A stretch of DNA of 64,000 nucleotides, taken from positions 558,001 through 622,000 of the forward strand of contig CP129480.1 of NCBI GenBank assembly GCA_030583885.1. The letters are read 5' to 3'. Positions 18,169-27,085 of the stretch are shown one piece after another. A program made the translations under genes and the position numbers. The stretch comes from Anaerolineales bacterium. Its GTDB lineage: Bacteria > Chloroflexota > Anaerolineae > Anaerolineales > Villigracilaceae. Positions within the stretch are counted from its first letter, which is position 1. Each line of letters begins with the position of its first letter. Under the pieces are notes generated by a model that worked only from the letters and a program-made list of their open reading frames with translations, was not told where the DNA came from and made no database searches.

Positions 18169-20697
18169 TTGAACACTCTCCAGCCTTTGTTTGACTTTTG
18201 GAAACAGGACGCGGACACCGCGCCGAATTTCGCCGCATGGAGGACAACCCCGCCGCGCGCCGCGCAGACGCAGCCCTTCCCGACCGATCTGCCTGCTCCC
18301 CTTCGAGGGACATTATCCTCCCGCAACATTCATTCGCTCTATTCCCATCAATTTTCCGCCTGGGCTTATGTCCACGCAAATAAGAACATCATCCTTGCCA
18401 GTGGTACAGCCAGCGGCAAGACGCTTGCCTACAATTTGCCGGTGCTCGCGGAAATGCTCCAAAACCCCGAAGCGCGCGCCCTCTATCTCTTCCCCACCAA
18501 AGCCCTTGCGCAAGACCAACTATCCACACTTCAAAACCTGACACCTGACACTTGGAACCTGACACATGCCATCTATGACGGCGACACCCCTCAATCCCAA
18601 CGTCCCACCATTCGCAAGACTGCCCGCATCATATTAAGCAACCCCGACATGCTCCACACCGGTATCCTCCCGCATCATGCCAACTGGGGCGATTTCTTCT
18701 CCCATCTCAGATTCATCGTCATTGACGAGGCGCACACGTACCGCGGAGTTTTTGGCTCGCATGTCGCCAATGTCATTCGCAGGTTGAAGCGCGTGGCGAA
18801 TTTTTACGGCGCAAAACCACAATTCATCCTCGCATCCGCCACGATCGGCAACCCGAAGGAACTCGCGGAAGCACTCATCGAAGAATCCGTCGAGCTTGTG
18901 GAGGATGACGGTTCCTCGCGCGGCGAGCGTCACTTCATCATTTACAATCCGCCCGTTACGGATGCGGCATTGGGTTTGCGAAAAAGCAGCCTGCTCGAAA
19001 GCGTGAGACTGGCATCTGATTTGTTTTCGCGGGATATTCAATCCGTCGTCTTTGCGCGGACGAGAAGAACGGTGGAAATACTGCTTACCTATTTGCAAGA
19101 GTTTCCCTCTCCTTCTGGGAGACGGGCTGGGGGTGATGGGAAAATCCGCGGTTATCGCAGCGGCTACCTCCCGCACCAGCGCCGCGAGATCGAGCAGGGG
19201 CTGCGCGACGGCTCGGTCAAAACCGTGGTCGCCACCAACGCCCTCGAACTCGGGATAGATATCGGCGGATTGGGCGCGGCGATCCTCGTCGGTTATCCGG
19301 GCACCATTGCCAGCGCGAGACAACAGGCAGGCAGGGCGGGACGCGGGGATGATCCTGCCGTGTCGGTTTTGGTCGCGTCGCCCAATCCGCTGGATCAATT
19401 TCTTGCACATCATCCCGAATATTTTTTTGGGAGATCGCCCGAACAGGCGTTGGTGAATCCAAATCATCTGTTGATTTTGCTTGAGCATTTGCGCTGTGCC
19501 ATGTTTGAACTGCCGTTTCAGCAGGGCGAGGGATTTGGCTCATTGTCGTGGGAATTGATCGAGGCGTACCTTCAATTCCTGCTTTCCAATAACGAAGCGC
19601 ATTTCTCGAATGAAAAATACTACTGGATGCAGGATGCCTATCCCGCCGCGAATATTTCCCTGCGCTCTGCTTCGCCGAAAAGTGTGGTGCTTCAGGCAAC
19701 CGCAGATGATGGACGGCCGACGACGATCGGCACTGTGGACGGCGAATCCGCTGCGTGGATGGTCCACCCCGGCGCGATCTACATGCATGAAGGACAGCAG
19801 TATTTTGTACAGGACCTCAACTTGGAAAACCACATCGCGCAGTTGATCCCCGTCGGGCTGGATTACTATACCGAATCCCAGCAGCGTTCCGAAATACAGG
19901 TGTTGAATGAAACAGCGCAAGCCGCCGTCCCCGGCGGCGGGATTGGGTATGGTGAAATCCAAGTCACCACCCAGGTCGTCGGATTTAAAAAACTGCGCTG
20001 GTTCACGTATGAAAATCTGGGGGAGGAACTGCTGGACATGCCTCCCTCCGAATTGCAGACGACCGGCTACTGGCTGACCCTGTCCGAAGAGACCCTCCTG
20101 CATCTGCGTGAAGCGGGCGCATGGACCAACGACCCCAACGACTACGGACCCAACTGGCAAAAAGTTCGCGCAACTGTCCGAAAACGGGACCAGTTCAAAT
20201 GTCAGGTGTGCGGCGCGGTCGAATCCACGCGTGACCATGACGTGCACCACAAAACCCCGTTCCGCACATTCACGTCCATTGTAGAAGCGAACCGCCTGGA
20301 AAACCTGACCACGCTCTGCCGCACCTGTCATCAAAAAGTGGAACAGAACGTGCGCATGCGCAGCGGCCTGGGTGGCCTGGGATTTGTGCTTGGCAACCTT
20401 GCGCCGCTGTTCCTGATGTGTGACGCGGGCGACTTGGGGGTATATTCTGAACCTGCATGGTCTGCTGTTGATGGTAAACCATCCATAGTTCTGTATGACC
20501 TTGTCCCTGCGGGAATTGGTTTTAGTCAGAAATTATTTGAAATCCATGATGAATTAATGCAGCGCGCATTTGAGCTGGTCAGTCACTGCGAATGTGAAGA
20601 CGGCTGTCCCTCCTGCGCCGGCCCCGGCGGCGAGAACGGCATGGGCGGGAAAATTGAAACACTTGCGATCTTGAAGGAGTTGATTGGCGCGGGATGA
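18169..20697 (+). CDS. MrfA/YprA-type DEAH helicase with embedded HNH domain
   Basis: An 842-residue superfamily 2 helicase. Walker A is SGTASGKTLAYNLP, the DEAH box VIDEAHTYRGVFG, and motif VI QQAGRAGRG. The C-terminal MZB/DUF1998 zinc module has its four cysteines in HCECEDGCPSCAGPGG. This is the MrfA/YprA family that acts in mitomycin-type DNA repair. Unusually, an HNH-like module (about residues 660-730, CQVCG, DHDVHH, LTTLCRTCHQ) is inserted before the MZB region. The start is TTG at 18169, three bases after the upstream gene. Two dispersed repeats are translated within it. Confidence 0.88.
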   Translation: MNTLQPLFDFWKQDADTAPNFAAWRTTPPRAAQTQPFPTDLPAPLRGTLSSRNIHSLYSHQFSAWAYVHANKNIILASGTASGKTLAYNLPVLAEMLQNPEARALYLFPTKALAQDQLSTLQNLTPDTWNLTHAIYDGDTPQSQRPTIRKTARIILSNPDMLHTGILPHHANWGDFFSHLRFIVIDEAHTYRGVFGSHVANVIRRLKRVANFYGAKPQFILASATIGNPKELAEALIEESVELVEDDGSSRGERHFIIYNPPVTDAALGLRKSSLLESVRLASDLFSRDIQSVVFARTRRTVEILLTYLQEFPSPSGRRAGGDGKIRGYRSGYLPHQRREIEQGLRDGSVKTVVATNALELGIDIGGLGAAILVGYPGTIASARQQAGRAGRGDDPAVSVLVASPNPLDQFLAHHPEYFFGRSPEQALVNPNHLLILLEHLRCAMFELPFQQGEGFGSLSWELIEAYLQFLLSNNEAHFSNEKYYWMQDAYPAANISLRSASPKSVVLQATADDGRPTTIGTVDGESAAWMVHPGAIYMHEGQQYFVQDLNLENHIAQLIPVGLDYYTESQQRSEIQVLNETAQAAVPGGGIGYGEIQVTTQVVGFKKLRWFTYENLGEELLDMPPSELQTTGYWLTLSEETLLHLREAGAWTNDPNDYGPNWQKVRATVRKRDQFKCQVCGAVESTRDHDVHHKTPFRTFTSIVEANRLENLTTLCRTCHQKVEQNVRMRSGLGGLGFVLGNLAPLFLMCDAGDLGVYSEPAWSAVDGKPSIVLYDLVPAGIGFSQKLFEIHDELMQRAFELVSHCECEDGCPSCAGPGGENGMGGKIETLAILKELIGAG
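18537..18567. repeat. TGACAC-type dispersed repeat inside the helicase gene
   Basis: The segment CCTGACACCTGACACTTGG and the following AACCTGACACAT are built from the TGACAC unit. The same units in the opposite orientation make up the spacer at 28541-28608. In frame it gives NLTPDTWNLTH, just after helicase motif Ia. Confidence 0.5.
19105..19140. repeat. CCCTCTCC...GGGTGATGGG dispersed repeat inside the helicase gene
   Basis: CCCTCTCCTTCTGGGAGACG followed by GGCTGGGGGTGATGGG resembles a hairpin repeat common in Chloroflexi and other large genomes. It is in frame and encodes PSPSGRRAGGDG, a low-complexity loop between helicase motifs. Confidence 0.5.
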
Positions 20698-21803
20698 AAC
20701 CGGCATTGGAAGTACTCACAGCCTTTCTCAAACTTGGTTTTACCGCCTTTGGCGGTCCCGCCGCGCACATCGGCATGTTTCGCGATGAATTCGTCCGCCG
20801 CCGCAAATGGCTTGCGGATGAGGAGTTTCTTGACCTGCTTGCGGCGACCAACCTGATCCCCGGCCCGAACTCCACCGAGATGGCGATTCACATCGGTTAT
20901 TTGCGCGCAGGCTGGGCGGGGATGATCGCAGGAGGAATGGGCTTCACCCTGCCCGCGATGTTCATTGTGCTTGCATGCGCCTGGTTGTACGTCGAGTACG
21001 GCTCCATGCCGCAAGCCGCGGGTCTTCTGGATGGAGTCAAACCGGTTGTGATCGCCGTCATTTTGCAGGCGCTTTTTGAACTGGGACGCAAGGCGTTGAA
21101 AAGCGGAGGGAGCATTGCGCTCGCCATTGCATGCATCGCCCTGTATTTTTCCGGCGTGAATGAGATTCTGCTTCTCTTTGCGGGCGGATTGATCGTCATG
21201 TTGATAAAAAACTGGAACCGCCTGCGCGGAGGGACGATTTCGGTCGTTCTTCCGCTTCTTCTCACGCCGATGCTTGCTCCGGTTTCATTCAGCATGTCCA
21301 CCCTCTTTCTGATCTTCCTGAAAATCGGCGCGGTCCTTTATGGAAGCGGTTATGTGCTGGTCGCCTTCCTGCGCGCGGACTTTGTCGAACGTCTTGGCTG
21401 GCTGACGGAACAACAATTGATTGACGCGATTGCCGTCGGGCAGATCACGCCCGGTCCGTTGTTCACATCCGCGACCTTCATTGGTTATTTGCTGGGGGGA
21501 GTCCCCGCCGCGCTGATTGCCACGCTGGGCATCTTCCTGCCTTCTTATATCTTCGTTGCCATCAGCAGTCCCATCATCCCAAAACTGCGGCACTCCCCCT
21601 GGGCTGGCGCTCTGCTGGATGGCGTCATCGTCGCCTCGCTGAGTTTGATGGCGGCGGTCACATTCCAACTTGGGCAGGCTTCACTGGTTGAACTTCCCTC
21701 GGTGATATTATTTGTTCTGTCCGCCGCCCTGATGATTCGATTCAAGGTCAGTTCCACCTGGTTGATCATCGGCGGGGCGTTGATCGGCTTGTTATTCATG
21801 TGA
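20694..21803 (+). CDS. chrA: chromate transporter ChrA
   Basis: A 369-residue protein with two CHR domains. Each carries the family's opening pattern: FGGPAAHIGMFRDEFVRRR with LIPGPNSTEMAIHIGY in the first half, and GYVLVAFLRADFVERLGWL with QITPGPLFTSATFIGY in the second. It is predicted to have 10-12 transmembrane helices. Members export chromate, though many homologues have other anion substrates. Its ATG overlaps the helicase stop (ATGA), so it is translationally coupled to that gene. The MFS gene follows seven bases downstream. Confidence 0.92.
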   Translation: MKPALEVLTAFLKLGFTAFGGPAAHIGMFRDEFVRRRKWLADEEFLDLLAATNLIPGPNSTEMAIHIGYLRAGWAGMIAGGMGFTLPAMFIVLACAWLYVEYGSMPQAAGLLDGVKPVVIAVILQALFELGRKALKSGGSIALAIACIALYFSGVNEILLLFAGGLIVMLIKNWNRLRGGTISVVLPLLLTPMLAPVSFSMSTLFLIFLKIGAVLYGSGYVLVAFLRADFVERLGWLTEQQLIDAIAVGQITPGPLFTSATFIGYLLGGVPAALIATLGIFLPSYIFVAISSPIIPKLRHSPWAGALLDGVIVASLSLMAAVTFQLGQASLVELPSVILFVLSAALMIRFKVSSTWLIIGGALIGLLFM

Positions 21804-21810
21804 GCGGAAA

Positions 21811-23031
21811 ATGACCCATCGCAAAGACATCATCCTGTTATTCGCCACCCGCATCATCCGCATGTTCTTTTACGGCTCGCTCGCGGTGATCCTCGTGCTG
21901 TACCTCATCGAAGCGGGACTTTCCGAAAAGCAGGTTGGTTTGCTGTTCACGCTTACACTGATCGGCGATGCGGGCATCTCGCTCTGGCTCACCACTCATG
22001 CAGACCGCTTCGGGCGCAAACGCACGCTGCTGATCGGCGCGTTGCTCATGCTCGGCGCGGGGCTGGTCTTTGTCCTGACGAAAAATCTCTTCATCCTCAC
22101 GTTTGCGGCAATCATCGGCGTCATCAGCCCGAACGACAAGGAGATCGGTCCCTTCCTTGCGGTGGAGCAGGCGGGGCTGACTCAACTCGTTTCGGATAGA
22201 TCGCGTACAAGACTCTTTGCATGGTACAACCTGGGCGGGTCGTTTTCGTCCGCATTTGGCGCGCTGGGGAGTGGATGGCTGGCACAGTACTTCCTGTCAA
22301 ATGGCTGGACGGCATTCGAGTCATACCGCTTCATCCTTATCGGATATGCGCTTGGCGGTTTCATTCTGGCGATCATGTTTCTGAGCATATCTCCCGCCAT
22401 CGAAGCCGCGCAAACGCAAAATCACGACAAAAAAGTTCTGGGGCTGCATCGCTCGCGGAACGTCGTTTTCAAGCTCAGCGCATTGTTTTCTCTCGATGCT
22501 TTTGCAGGCGGACTGATCATACAAAGTTTCATGGCGTATTGGTTTCACGCCAAATTTGGCGTGGATACGGGAGTCCTCGGAAGTATCTTCTTCGGCGCGA
22601 ACATCCTCGCGGGCGTCTCGGCATTGCTTGCCGTCAAACTCGCAGAAAAGATCGGGTTGATCAACACAATGGTCTTCACGCACATCCCATCCAATATCCT
22701 GTTGATGCTCGTGCCGTTGATGCCGACGCTTCCGCTCGCCATCGGTGTCCTGCTGCTGCGCTTCAGCATCTCCCAGATGGATGTGCCCACGCGTCAATCT
22801 TACACGGTGGCGGTTGTGGCGCCGGACGAACGTTCCGCCGCAGCGGGGGTGACCGCCATCGCCCGATCCGTTGGTTCCGCCCTTTCCCCGTCGCTGACGG
22901 GTTTGTTCTTCAGCATCCCCTTTTTGTTCAGCGCACCGTTTTTCTTCTCCGGCGGAATGAAAATAGTTTACGATTTATTATTGTTCAGGGAATTTCGTTC
23001 GGTGAAACCGCCGGAAGAAACGCATGGATAA
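21811..23031 (+). CDS. major facilitator superfamily transporter
   Basis: A 406-residue, 12-helix MFS protein with the loop 2-3 signature HADRFGRKRTLL. The substrate is unknown. Three genes (helicase, chrA, MFS) run together without gaps, forming one likely operon. The last 60 codons are duplicated downstream at 26808-26999, where a second copy of this gene, or its end, has decayed. Between the two copies lie an octaheme lipoprotein and a two-component system. Confidence 0.9.
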   Translation: MTHRKDIILLFATRIIRMFFYGSLAVILVLYLIEAGLSEKQVGLLFTLTLIGDAGISLWLTTHADRFGRKRTLLIGALLMLGAGLVFVLTKNLFILTFAAIIGVISPNDKEIGPFLAVEQAGLTQLVSDRSRTRLFAWYNLGGSFSSAFGALGSGWLAQYFLSNGWTAFESYRFILIGYALGGFILAIMFLSISPAIEAAQTQNHDKKVLGLHRSRNVVFKLSALFSLDAFAGGLIIQSFMAYWFHAKFGVDTGVLGSIFFGANILAGVSALLAVKLAEKIGLINTMVFTHIPSNILLMLVPLMPTLPLAIGVLLLRFSISQMDVPTRQSYTVAVVAPDERSAAAGVTAIARSVGSALSPSLTGLFFSIPFLFSAPFFFSGGMKIVYDLLLFREFRSVKPPEETHG

Positions 23032-23363
23032 TGCCCCTGACAAAATAGGGGAAAGCGCAACTACCCTATTTGGCTTCAAATGGCATACAATGTTTTCAAG
23101 TTGCAAATTCTCTTTTCGTGGTTTTTCAAAACTCGGAGCGGGCACTCCGTGTTTTGAGCTTAAGTGACATAGCCGCGGATGGTCATTCAGAAGATAAATA
23201 AGGGAATCCTCCCCTGTTTTATCCGGGGAGGATTCCCCTGCATTTAACTGGCTTTAATCTTTAGAATGGAAGAAAGGGATTCCAAATCCCTAGCTCCATG
23301 AGCGGAACGGACGCCAAATCGAAACCGTTCATGGTGTATTCCCAAAACATTAAGGAGAATGCC
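23032..23363. other. 332-bp intergenic region with two hairpins
   Basis: AAATAGGG (about 23046-23053) pairs with CCCTATTT (about 23066-23073), a possible terminator for the MFS gene. Its interior shares GGGGAAAGCGCAA with the inverted repeat at 6767-6816. A second, stronger hairpin is at 23202-23237. No convincing gene is seen. The octaheme gene begins at 23364 with its own ribosome-binding site. Confidence 0.6.
23202..23237. terminator. 13-bp hairpin upstream of the octaheme gene
   Basis: GGGAATCCTCCCC and GGGGAGGATTCCC form a perfect 13-bp stem with a 10-nt loop. No T run follows, so it may be a leader hairpin or factor-assisted terminator rather than a standard intrinsic terminator. Confidence 0.55.
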
Positions 23364-24593
23364 ATGTCAAAGAAGACAATCTTGATCCTTGCATCAGGTG
23401 TTCTATTGCTGGCGCTTGCCCTGGCTGGTTGTGCCGGACCTGTCGGACCGCAAGGTCCACAAGGCGACCCAGGACCTGCTGGTCCTCCCGGTCCAGCGGT
23501 AGGGGCAATGGGCGCGGAGTATGTTGGTTCCGCTGCCTGTTCAGAGTGCCATCAAGAGCTTTATGACACCTTCATGATGTCAGGTCATCCGTGGAAATTG
23601 AATAAGGTTGTAGACGGTAAACAACCCGACTATCCATTTGCAGCAGAGCGGGGTGAAATCCCCCTGCCCGAGGGCTACACATGGGATGATATTTCCTATG
23701 TGATCGGCGGGTATAACTGGAAGGTTCGTTTCATGGACCAGGACGGGTACATTATCACCTCGCCCAAAGGTGAAGCCCCTGATGCCGAGGCGCACAAGGA
23801 CTATCTAAACCAGTGGAACTATGCCAACAAGGATGTGGGCAAGGATGGCGGCTGGGTGCTGTACAACTCCGGCAAGAAGAAGGTCTATGATTGCGGAACC
23901 TGTCACACCACCGGTTACTCCGCCTGGCCCCCAGATGCCCATCAGGATGACTTGGAAGGTATCGTAGGCACTTGGGCTGAGCCTGGGATCCAGTGCGAAG
24001 CCTGCCATGGACCTGGAAGCCAGCATGCCGAGGAGCCTCACGGTTTTGCGTTACAAGTCGAACGCTCTTCTGCATTGTGCGGCGAATGTCATGACCGCGG
24101 CGCCCAGGAGTTTGTGGATGCCAAAGGCGGCTTCATCGAGCATCACGAGCAATATGAGGAGCTCTTCCAGTCCAAGCATATTGCCATTGACTGTGTCGTG
24201 TGCCATGACCCGCATACTGGCGTCATTCAATTGCGTGAGGCTGGGGAGCAGACCACCCGTACCCAATGCGAAAACTGCCACTTCAAGCAGGACAAATATC
24301 AAAAGCATACGATGGATATCGCGTGTATTGAATGTCACATGCCCAAGATCGGCAAGAACGCCCAGGGTAATCTCGACACCTTCACTGGCGATATCCGCAC
24401 CCACCTGATGGCAATCGACCCCGAGCAGATCGGGCAGTTCTACACTGTCAAGGAAGGTGATGTGGAGAAGACCTACTCACTTTCACAAGTGGGTCTGGAT
24501 TATGCCTGCCGCCATTGTCACAACGGTACCTTTGCCCTGACCGATGAAGAGCTCATCGAACGCGCCAAAGGCTACCACACCCCCGAAGAGTAG
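23364..24593 (+). CDS. octaheme c-type cytochrome lipoprotein with collagen-like linker
   Basis: A 409-residue exported protein. The signal peptide ends at a lipobox LALAGC (Cys23), so it should be lipid-anchored outside the membrane. Residues about 25-45 are collagen-like Gly-X-Y repeats (GPQGPQGDPGPAGPPGP). Eight CxxCH haem sites follow: CSECH, CGTCH, CEACH, CGECH, CVVCH, CENCH, CIECH and CRHCH. The pattern is like multiheme cytochromes of the cytochrome c554/hydroxylamine-oxidoreductase group, but I cannot assign a reaction. AAGGAG lies seven bases before the ATG. A convergent response regulator and sensor kinase follow, and may control it. Confidence 0.88.
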   Translation: MSKKTILILASGVLLLALALAGCAGPVGPQGPQGDPGPAGPPGPAVGAMGAEYVGSAACSECHQELYDTFMMSGHPWKLNKVVDGKQPDYPFAAERGEIPLPEGYTWDDISYVIGGYNWKVRFMDQDGYIITSPKGEAPDAEAHKDYLNQWNYANKDVGKDGGWVLYNSGKKKVYDCGTCHTTGYSAWPPDAHQDDLEGIVGTWAEPGIQCEACHGPGSQHAEEPHGFALQVERSSALCGECHDRGAQEFVDAKGGFIEHHEQYEELFQSKHIAIDCVVCHDPHTGVIQLREAGEQTTRTQCENCHFKQDKYQKHTMDIACIECHMPKIGKNAQGNLDTFTGDIRTHLMAIDPEQIGQFYTVKEGDVEKTYSLSQVGLDYACRHCHNGTFALTDEELIERAKGYHTPEE

Positions 24594-24642
24594 GAATCGG
24601 TCTCAAGTCGGCGCCGAGGCGTCCCGGAACCGATGAAAGACA

Positions 24643-24671
24643 GAAGCCCCGGAGCAAACCTCCGGGGCTTC
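24643..24671. terminator. bidirectional terminator
   Basis: A 12-bp stem GAAGCCCCGGAG with its complement and a 5-nt CAAAC loop, between the octaheme gene (+) and the response regulator (-). Confidence 0.85.
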
Positions 24672-24675
24672 CCAT

Positions 24676-25341
24676 TTAATCTTCCCTGCCCATGCGATCA
24701 AACAGATGATGCTCGTAAGCGTATGCCGCCAGTTCAATGCGGTTGTTCATGTGTAGCTTTTTGAACATGTTGCTGACATAATTTCCCACGGTTTTTTCGC
24801 TCAGGTTCAAGAGCGCGGCGATTTCAGAATTTGTCTTTCCCTTGGCAAGGTGGATCAAAACCTCCATTTCCCGGTCGGAGAGATCGCGAAAGGCATCCTC
24901 GTCAGCTTTCCGTTCGGCCTCGCGGACACGCGACAATAGACGCGCCGTCGTAGCAGGATCCAGCAGCGCCTCGCCCCTCGCCGCTGCCTGGATCGCCCTC
25001 AACAATTCATCATTCCCGACCTGCTTAAGGACATATCCCACTGCGCCTGCACGGATGGCGCGTACGACCAGTTCGTCATCTGCAAAGGACGTAAGCATGA
25101 CCACCTTGCAGGATGGAGTGTTTCTTGTGATCTGCGCGGCGGCTTCGATACCGCCTTCTCCGGGCAGGCGGATATCCATCAGCACCACATCCGGCTGGAG
25201 CTTTTCAGCCATTTTGACGCCTTCGCCTGCTGTACTGGCTTCGCCGATTACCTCCATATCGGGTTGGTCGTTTAGCAGGGTCATTAATCCCAAACGGACA
25301 ATGTCATGGTCGTCTACAAGGAGAATGCGAATCTTGGTCAT
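24676..25341 (-). CDS. NarL/FixJ-type response regulator
   Basis: A 221-residue response regulator with a receiver domain (phospho-acceptor Asp in VVLMDIRLPGEGG, lysine in YVLKQVG) and a C-terminal LuxR-type helix-turn-helix (LSDREMEVLIHLAKGKTNSE, then KTVGNYVSNMFKKL). It starts three bases after the sensor kinase stop, so the two are one operon. Targets are unknown. The convergent octaheme cytochrome gene is a candidate by position only. Confidence 0.93.
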   Translation of the reverse strand: MTKIRILLVDDHDIVRLGLMTLLNDQPDMEVIGEASTAGEGVKMAEKLQPDVVLMDIRLPGEGGIEAAAQITRNTPSCKVVMLTSFADDELVVRAIRAGAVGYVLKQVGNDELLRAIQAAARGEALLDPATTARLLSRVREAERKADEDAFRDLSDREMEVLIHLAKGKTNSEIAALLNLSEKTVGNYVSNMFKKLHMNNRIELAAYAYEHHLFDRMGRED

Positions 25342-25344
25342 GGG

Positions 25345-26745
25345 TTATGGATCCATCCATGGGAGGGCGAGGGTTACGATCGTGCCGTTATTATTTTCGA
25401 AAGTCAAATTGCCATTCAACAGGCGTGTTCGGTCATGCATGTTACGTAAGCCGTAACCGGTTTTTTGTTCGGAGGAAAATCCGACACCGTCATCCCTGAT
25501 AACAATGTTAAGATTTTCATCCAAATCCTTAGCCTGGATTTCCACATTCTTTGCCTGCGCATGGCGGGCAATATTTGCCATCGCCTCGTTCATAATCGCA
25601 AGCACATGGCTGGATCGAATTGGCGATAAGGATCTACCTTCCGGAAGATTGACTTTCAGCGTGATATTTACCAGCGATGAGTAATGTGGGTCATCTGCAA
25701 TCCGACTCACCACGGAAGACAGGGATTCAACCGGATGGTTCGATGCGGCATGAAGTTCCGACAGGTTGCGACGCAGATCCGCAATGGCATCGTTCAGGAC
25801 CAAGACGGATTTTTTCAGACGGGACCCGATTTCGCTTTTGGGGTCTGCCAGCCTTGAGGCAGACTCAACCAGCAAGCCAGCCGTATATACTTTTTGAATA
25901 GCGCCGTCATGCAGGTTGCGGGCCAGACGCTCGCGTTCGGCGGTAAGAATGTGATGCCGCTCCAGTTCTTCGATTCGGCGGGCAGTTTCCACATCAAAGA
26001 TTTCCAAGGCGCGAACGAAAGTGAACACAAGGATCACACCGGTCAGGGAGCGGAAAACCAATGGGGGTACGCCGATGAAATCTGTGAAAGTGTCGCGGTT
26101 GAGAATATTTCCGGGAAAGAAATCCACCGGTGGAGGAATCAATCCACCCAGTAGGGCATAGATGCCCAGGGTGATCCCTGCAATTTGCAGGGTCAGAACA
26201 ATGCGGGGGACATTCAACGGTTTTATGCGAAGCAGGGTGTGCCTCCGCAACCCGTACGCCGCCAGCAACCCGCCGGGAAAGCCGATGAAATAACGGGCAA
26301 ATGCATTTGAGGGATATCGCCACAGGCGCTCGTTGGTGATTTCTGAGGGTATCATGCTAAGCGTGACGATGAGCCAGCCCGTGAACAGGAACGCTGTCAG
26401 CCAGTGGGACCAGGCTCGGCGTTTGTCCAGGTGGAGCAGTGCCAAGCCAAACGCCATGAGGAAACTGTATGAACCTGCGAGCAGAATCAGTTGCAGTAGT
26501 TCCAGGATGCGCACTGCCGGCAGGTCGAGGTATTCAGCCTGGATTGGAATGAAGACCACGCCCCATTCATAGAATCCGTGAGTGATTCCAAACGCCGCCA
26601 ACCAGCGCAGGCTCCGCGCCAATTCGAGGCGTGAACTTCGCCGGGTGTGCAGGATGATGGCAAAGCCAAGGATAAAAAAGACCAGCCCATAGACAAAGTA
26701 AATAATGGGACGGTTGAGATCAAGAAAGTCGGCAACTGGGCTCAT
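25345..26745 (-). CDS. membrane sensor histidine kinase (HisKA_3 type)
   Basis: A 466-residue kinase. Six or seven transmembrane helices (about residues 15-250) are followed by a short coiled coil and the HisKA_3 box ERLARNLHDGAIQKVYTAG, with the phosphorylated histidine near residue 279. The ATPase part includes NEAMANIARHAQAKN and YGLRNMHDR. It partners the NarL-type regulator three bases downstream. The start MSPVADF is preferred because TACAAT lies eight bases upstream, matching the leaderless pattern in this genome. The sensed signal is unknown; the membrane input domain has no obvious haem ligands. Confidence 0.9.
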   Translation of the reverse strand: MSPVADFLDLNRPIIYFVYGLVFFILGFAIILHTRRSSRLELARSLRWLAAFGITHGFYEWGVVFIPIQAEYLDLPAVRILELLQLILLAGSYSFLMAFGLALLHLDKRRAWSHWLTAFLFTGWLIVTLSMIPSEITNERLWRYPSNAFARYFIGFPGGLLAAYGLRRHTLLRIKPLNVPRIVLTLQIAGITLGIYALLGGLIPPPVDFFPGNILNRDTFTDFIGVPPLVFRSLTGVILVFTFVRALEIFDVETARRIEELERHHILTAERERLARNLHDGAIQKVYTAGLLVESASRLADPKSEIGSRLKKSVLVLNDAIADLRRNLSELHAASNHPVESLSSVVSRIADDPHYSSLVNITLKVNLPEGRSLSPIRSSHVLAIMNEAMANIARHAQAKNVEIQAKDLDENLNIVIRDDGVGFSSEQKTGYGLRNMHDRTRLLNGNLTFENNNGTIVTLALPWMDP

Positions 26746-26807
26746 TGTTGCAAATTGTAGCATGGATGATTGACGAAATTTTACAACCCTTGTGATTGCA
26801 TGGAAGT

Positions 26808-26999
26808 GCTGGGGCAAAAGGCGTGACCGCCATCGCCCGATCCATTGGTTCCGCCCTTTCCCCATCGTTGACAGGTTTGATCTTTAGTATCCCCGTTTTA
26901 TTCAGCACGCCCTTTTTCTTTGCGGGCGGGCTTAAAATCGTTTATGATCTTTTATTGTTCAAGGAATTCCGTTCCATTAAACCGCCCGAGGAAAGGTAA
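26808..26999 (+). pseudogene. decayed 3' end of a second MFS transporter gene
   Basis: An open frame of about 60 codons ends in GVTAIARSIGSALSPSLTGL and DLLLFKEFRSIKPPEER, nearly the same as the C-terminus of the MFS protein at 21811-23031. Most nucleotide differences are at third codon positions, so this copy was once a working gene, not a fresh duplication. There is no start signal and no upstream transporter sequence. It overlaps only the 5' flank of the kinase gene. Confidence 0.8.
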
Positions 27000-27000
27000 A

Positions 27001-27052
27001 GGCGACCCTTCTCTGTTTTGCAAAGTGCTTTACTCTCGCTGGGCGGGTCGCC
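27001..27052. repeat. GGCGACCC/GGGTCGCC hairpin
   Basis: An 8-bp inverted repeat (27001-27008 and 27045-27052) around a 36-nt centre, directly after the stop of the MFS remnant. It may be the old terminator of that gene or a dispersed element. Confidence 0.5.
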
Positions 27053-27085
27053 CTTACAATATTTCAAATAAACTTGGAGGAACCC

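Noticed and set aside
22221..23048. Alternative plus-strand frame inside the MFS gene
   Set aside because: It overlaps a complete 12-helix transporter and is arginine-rich with no membrane helices, a frame artefact.
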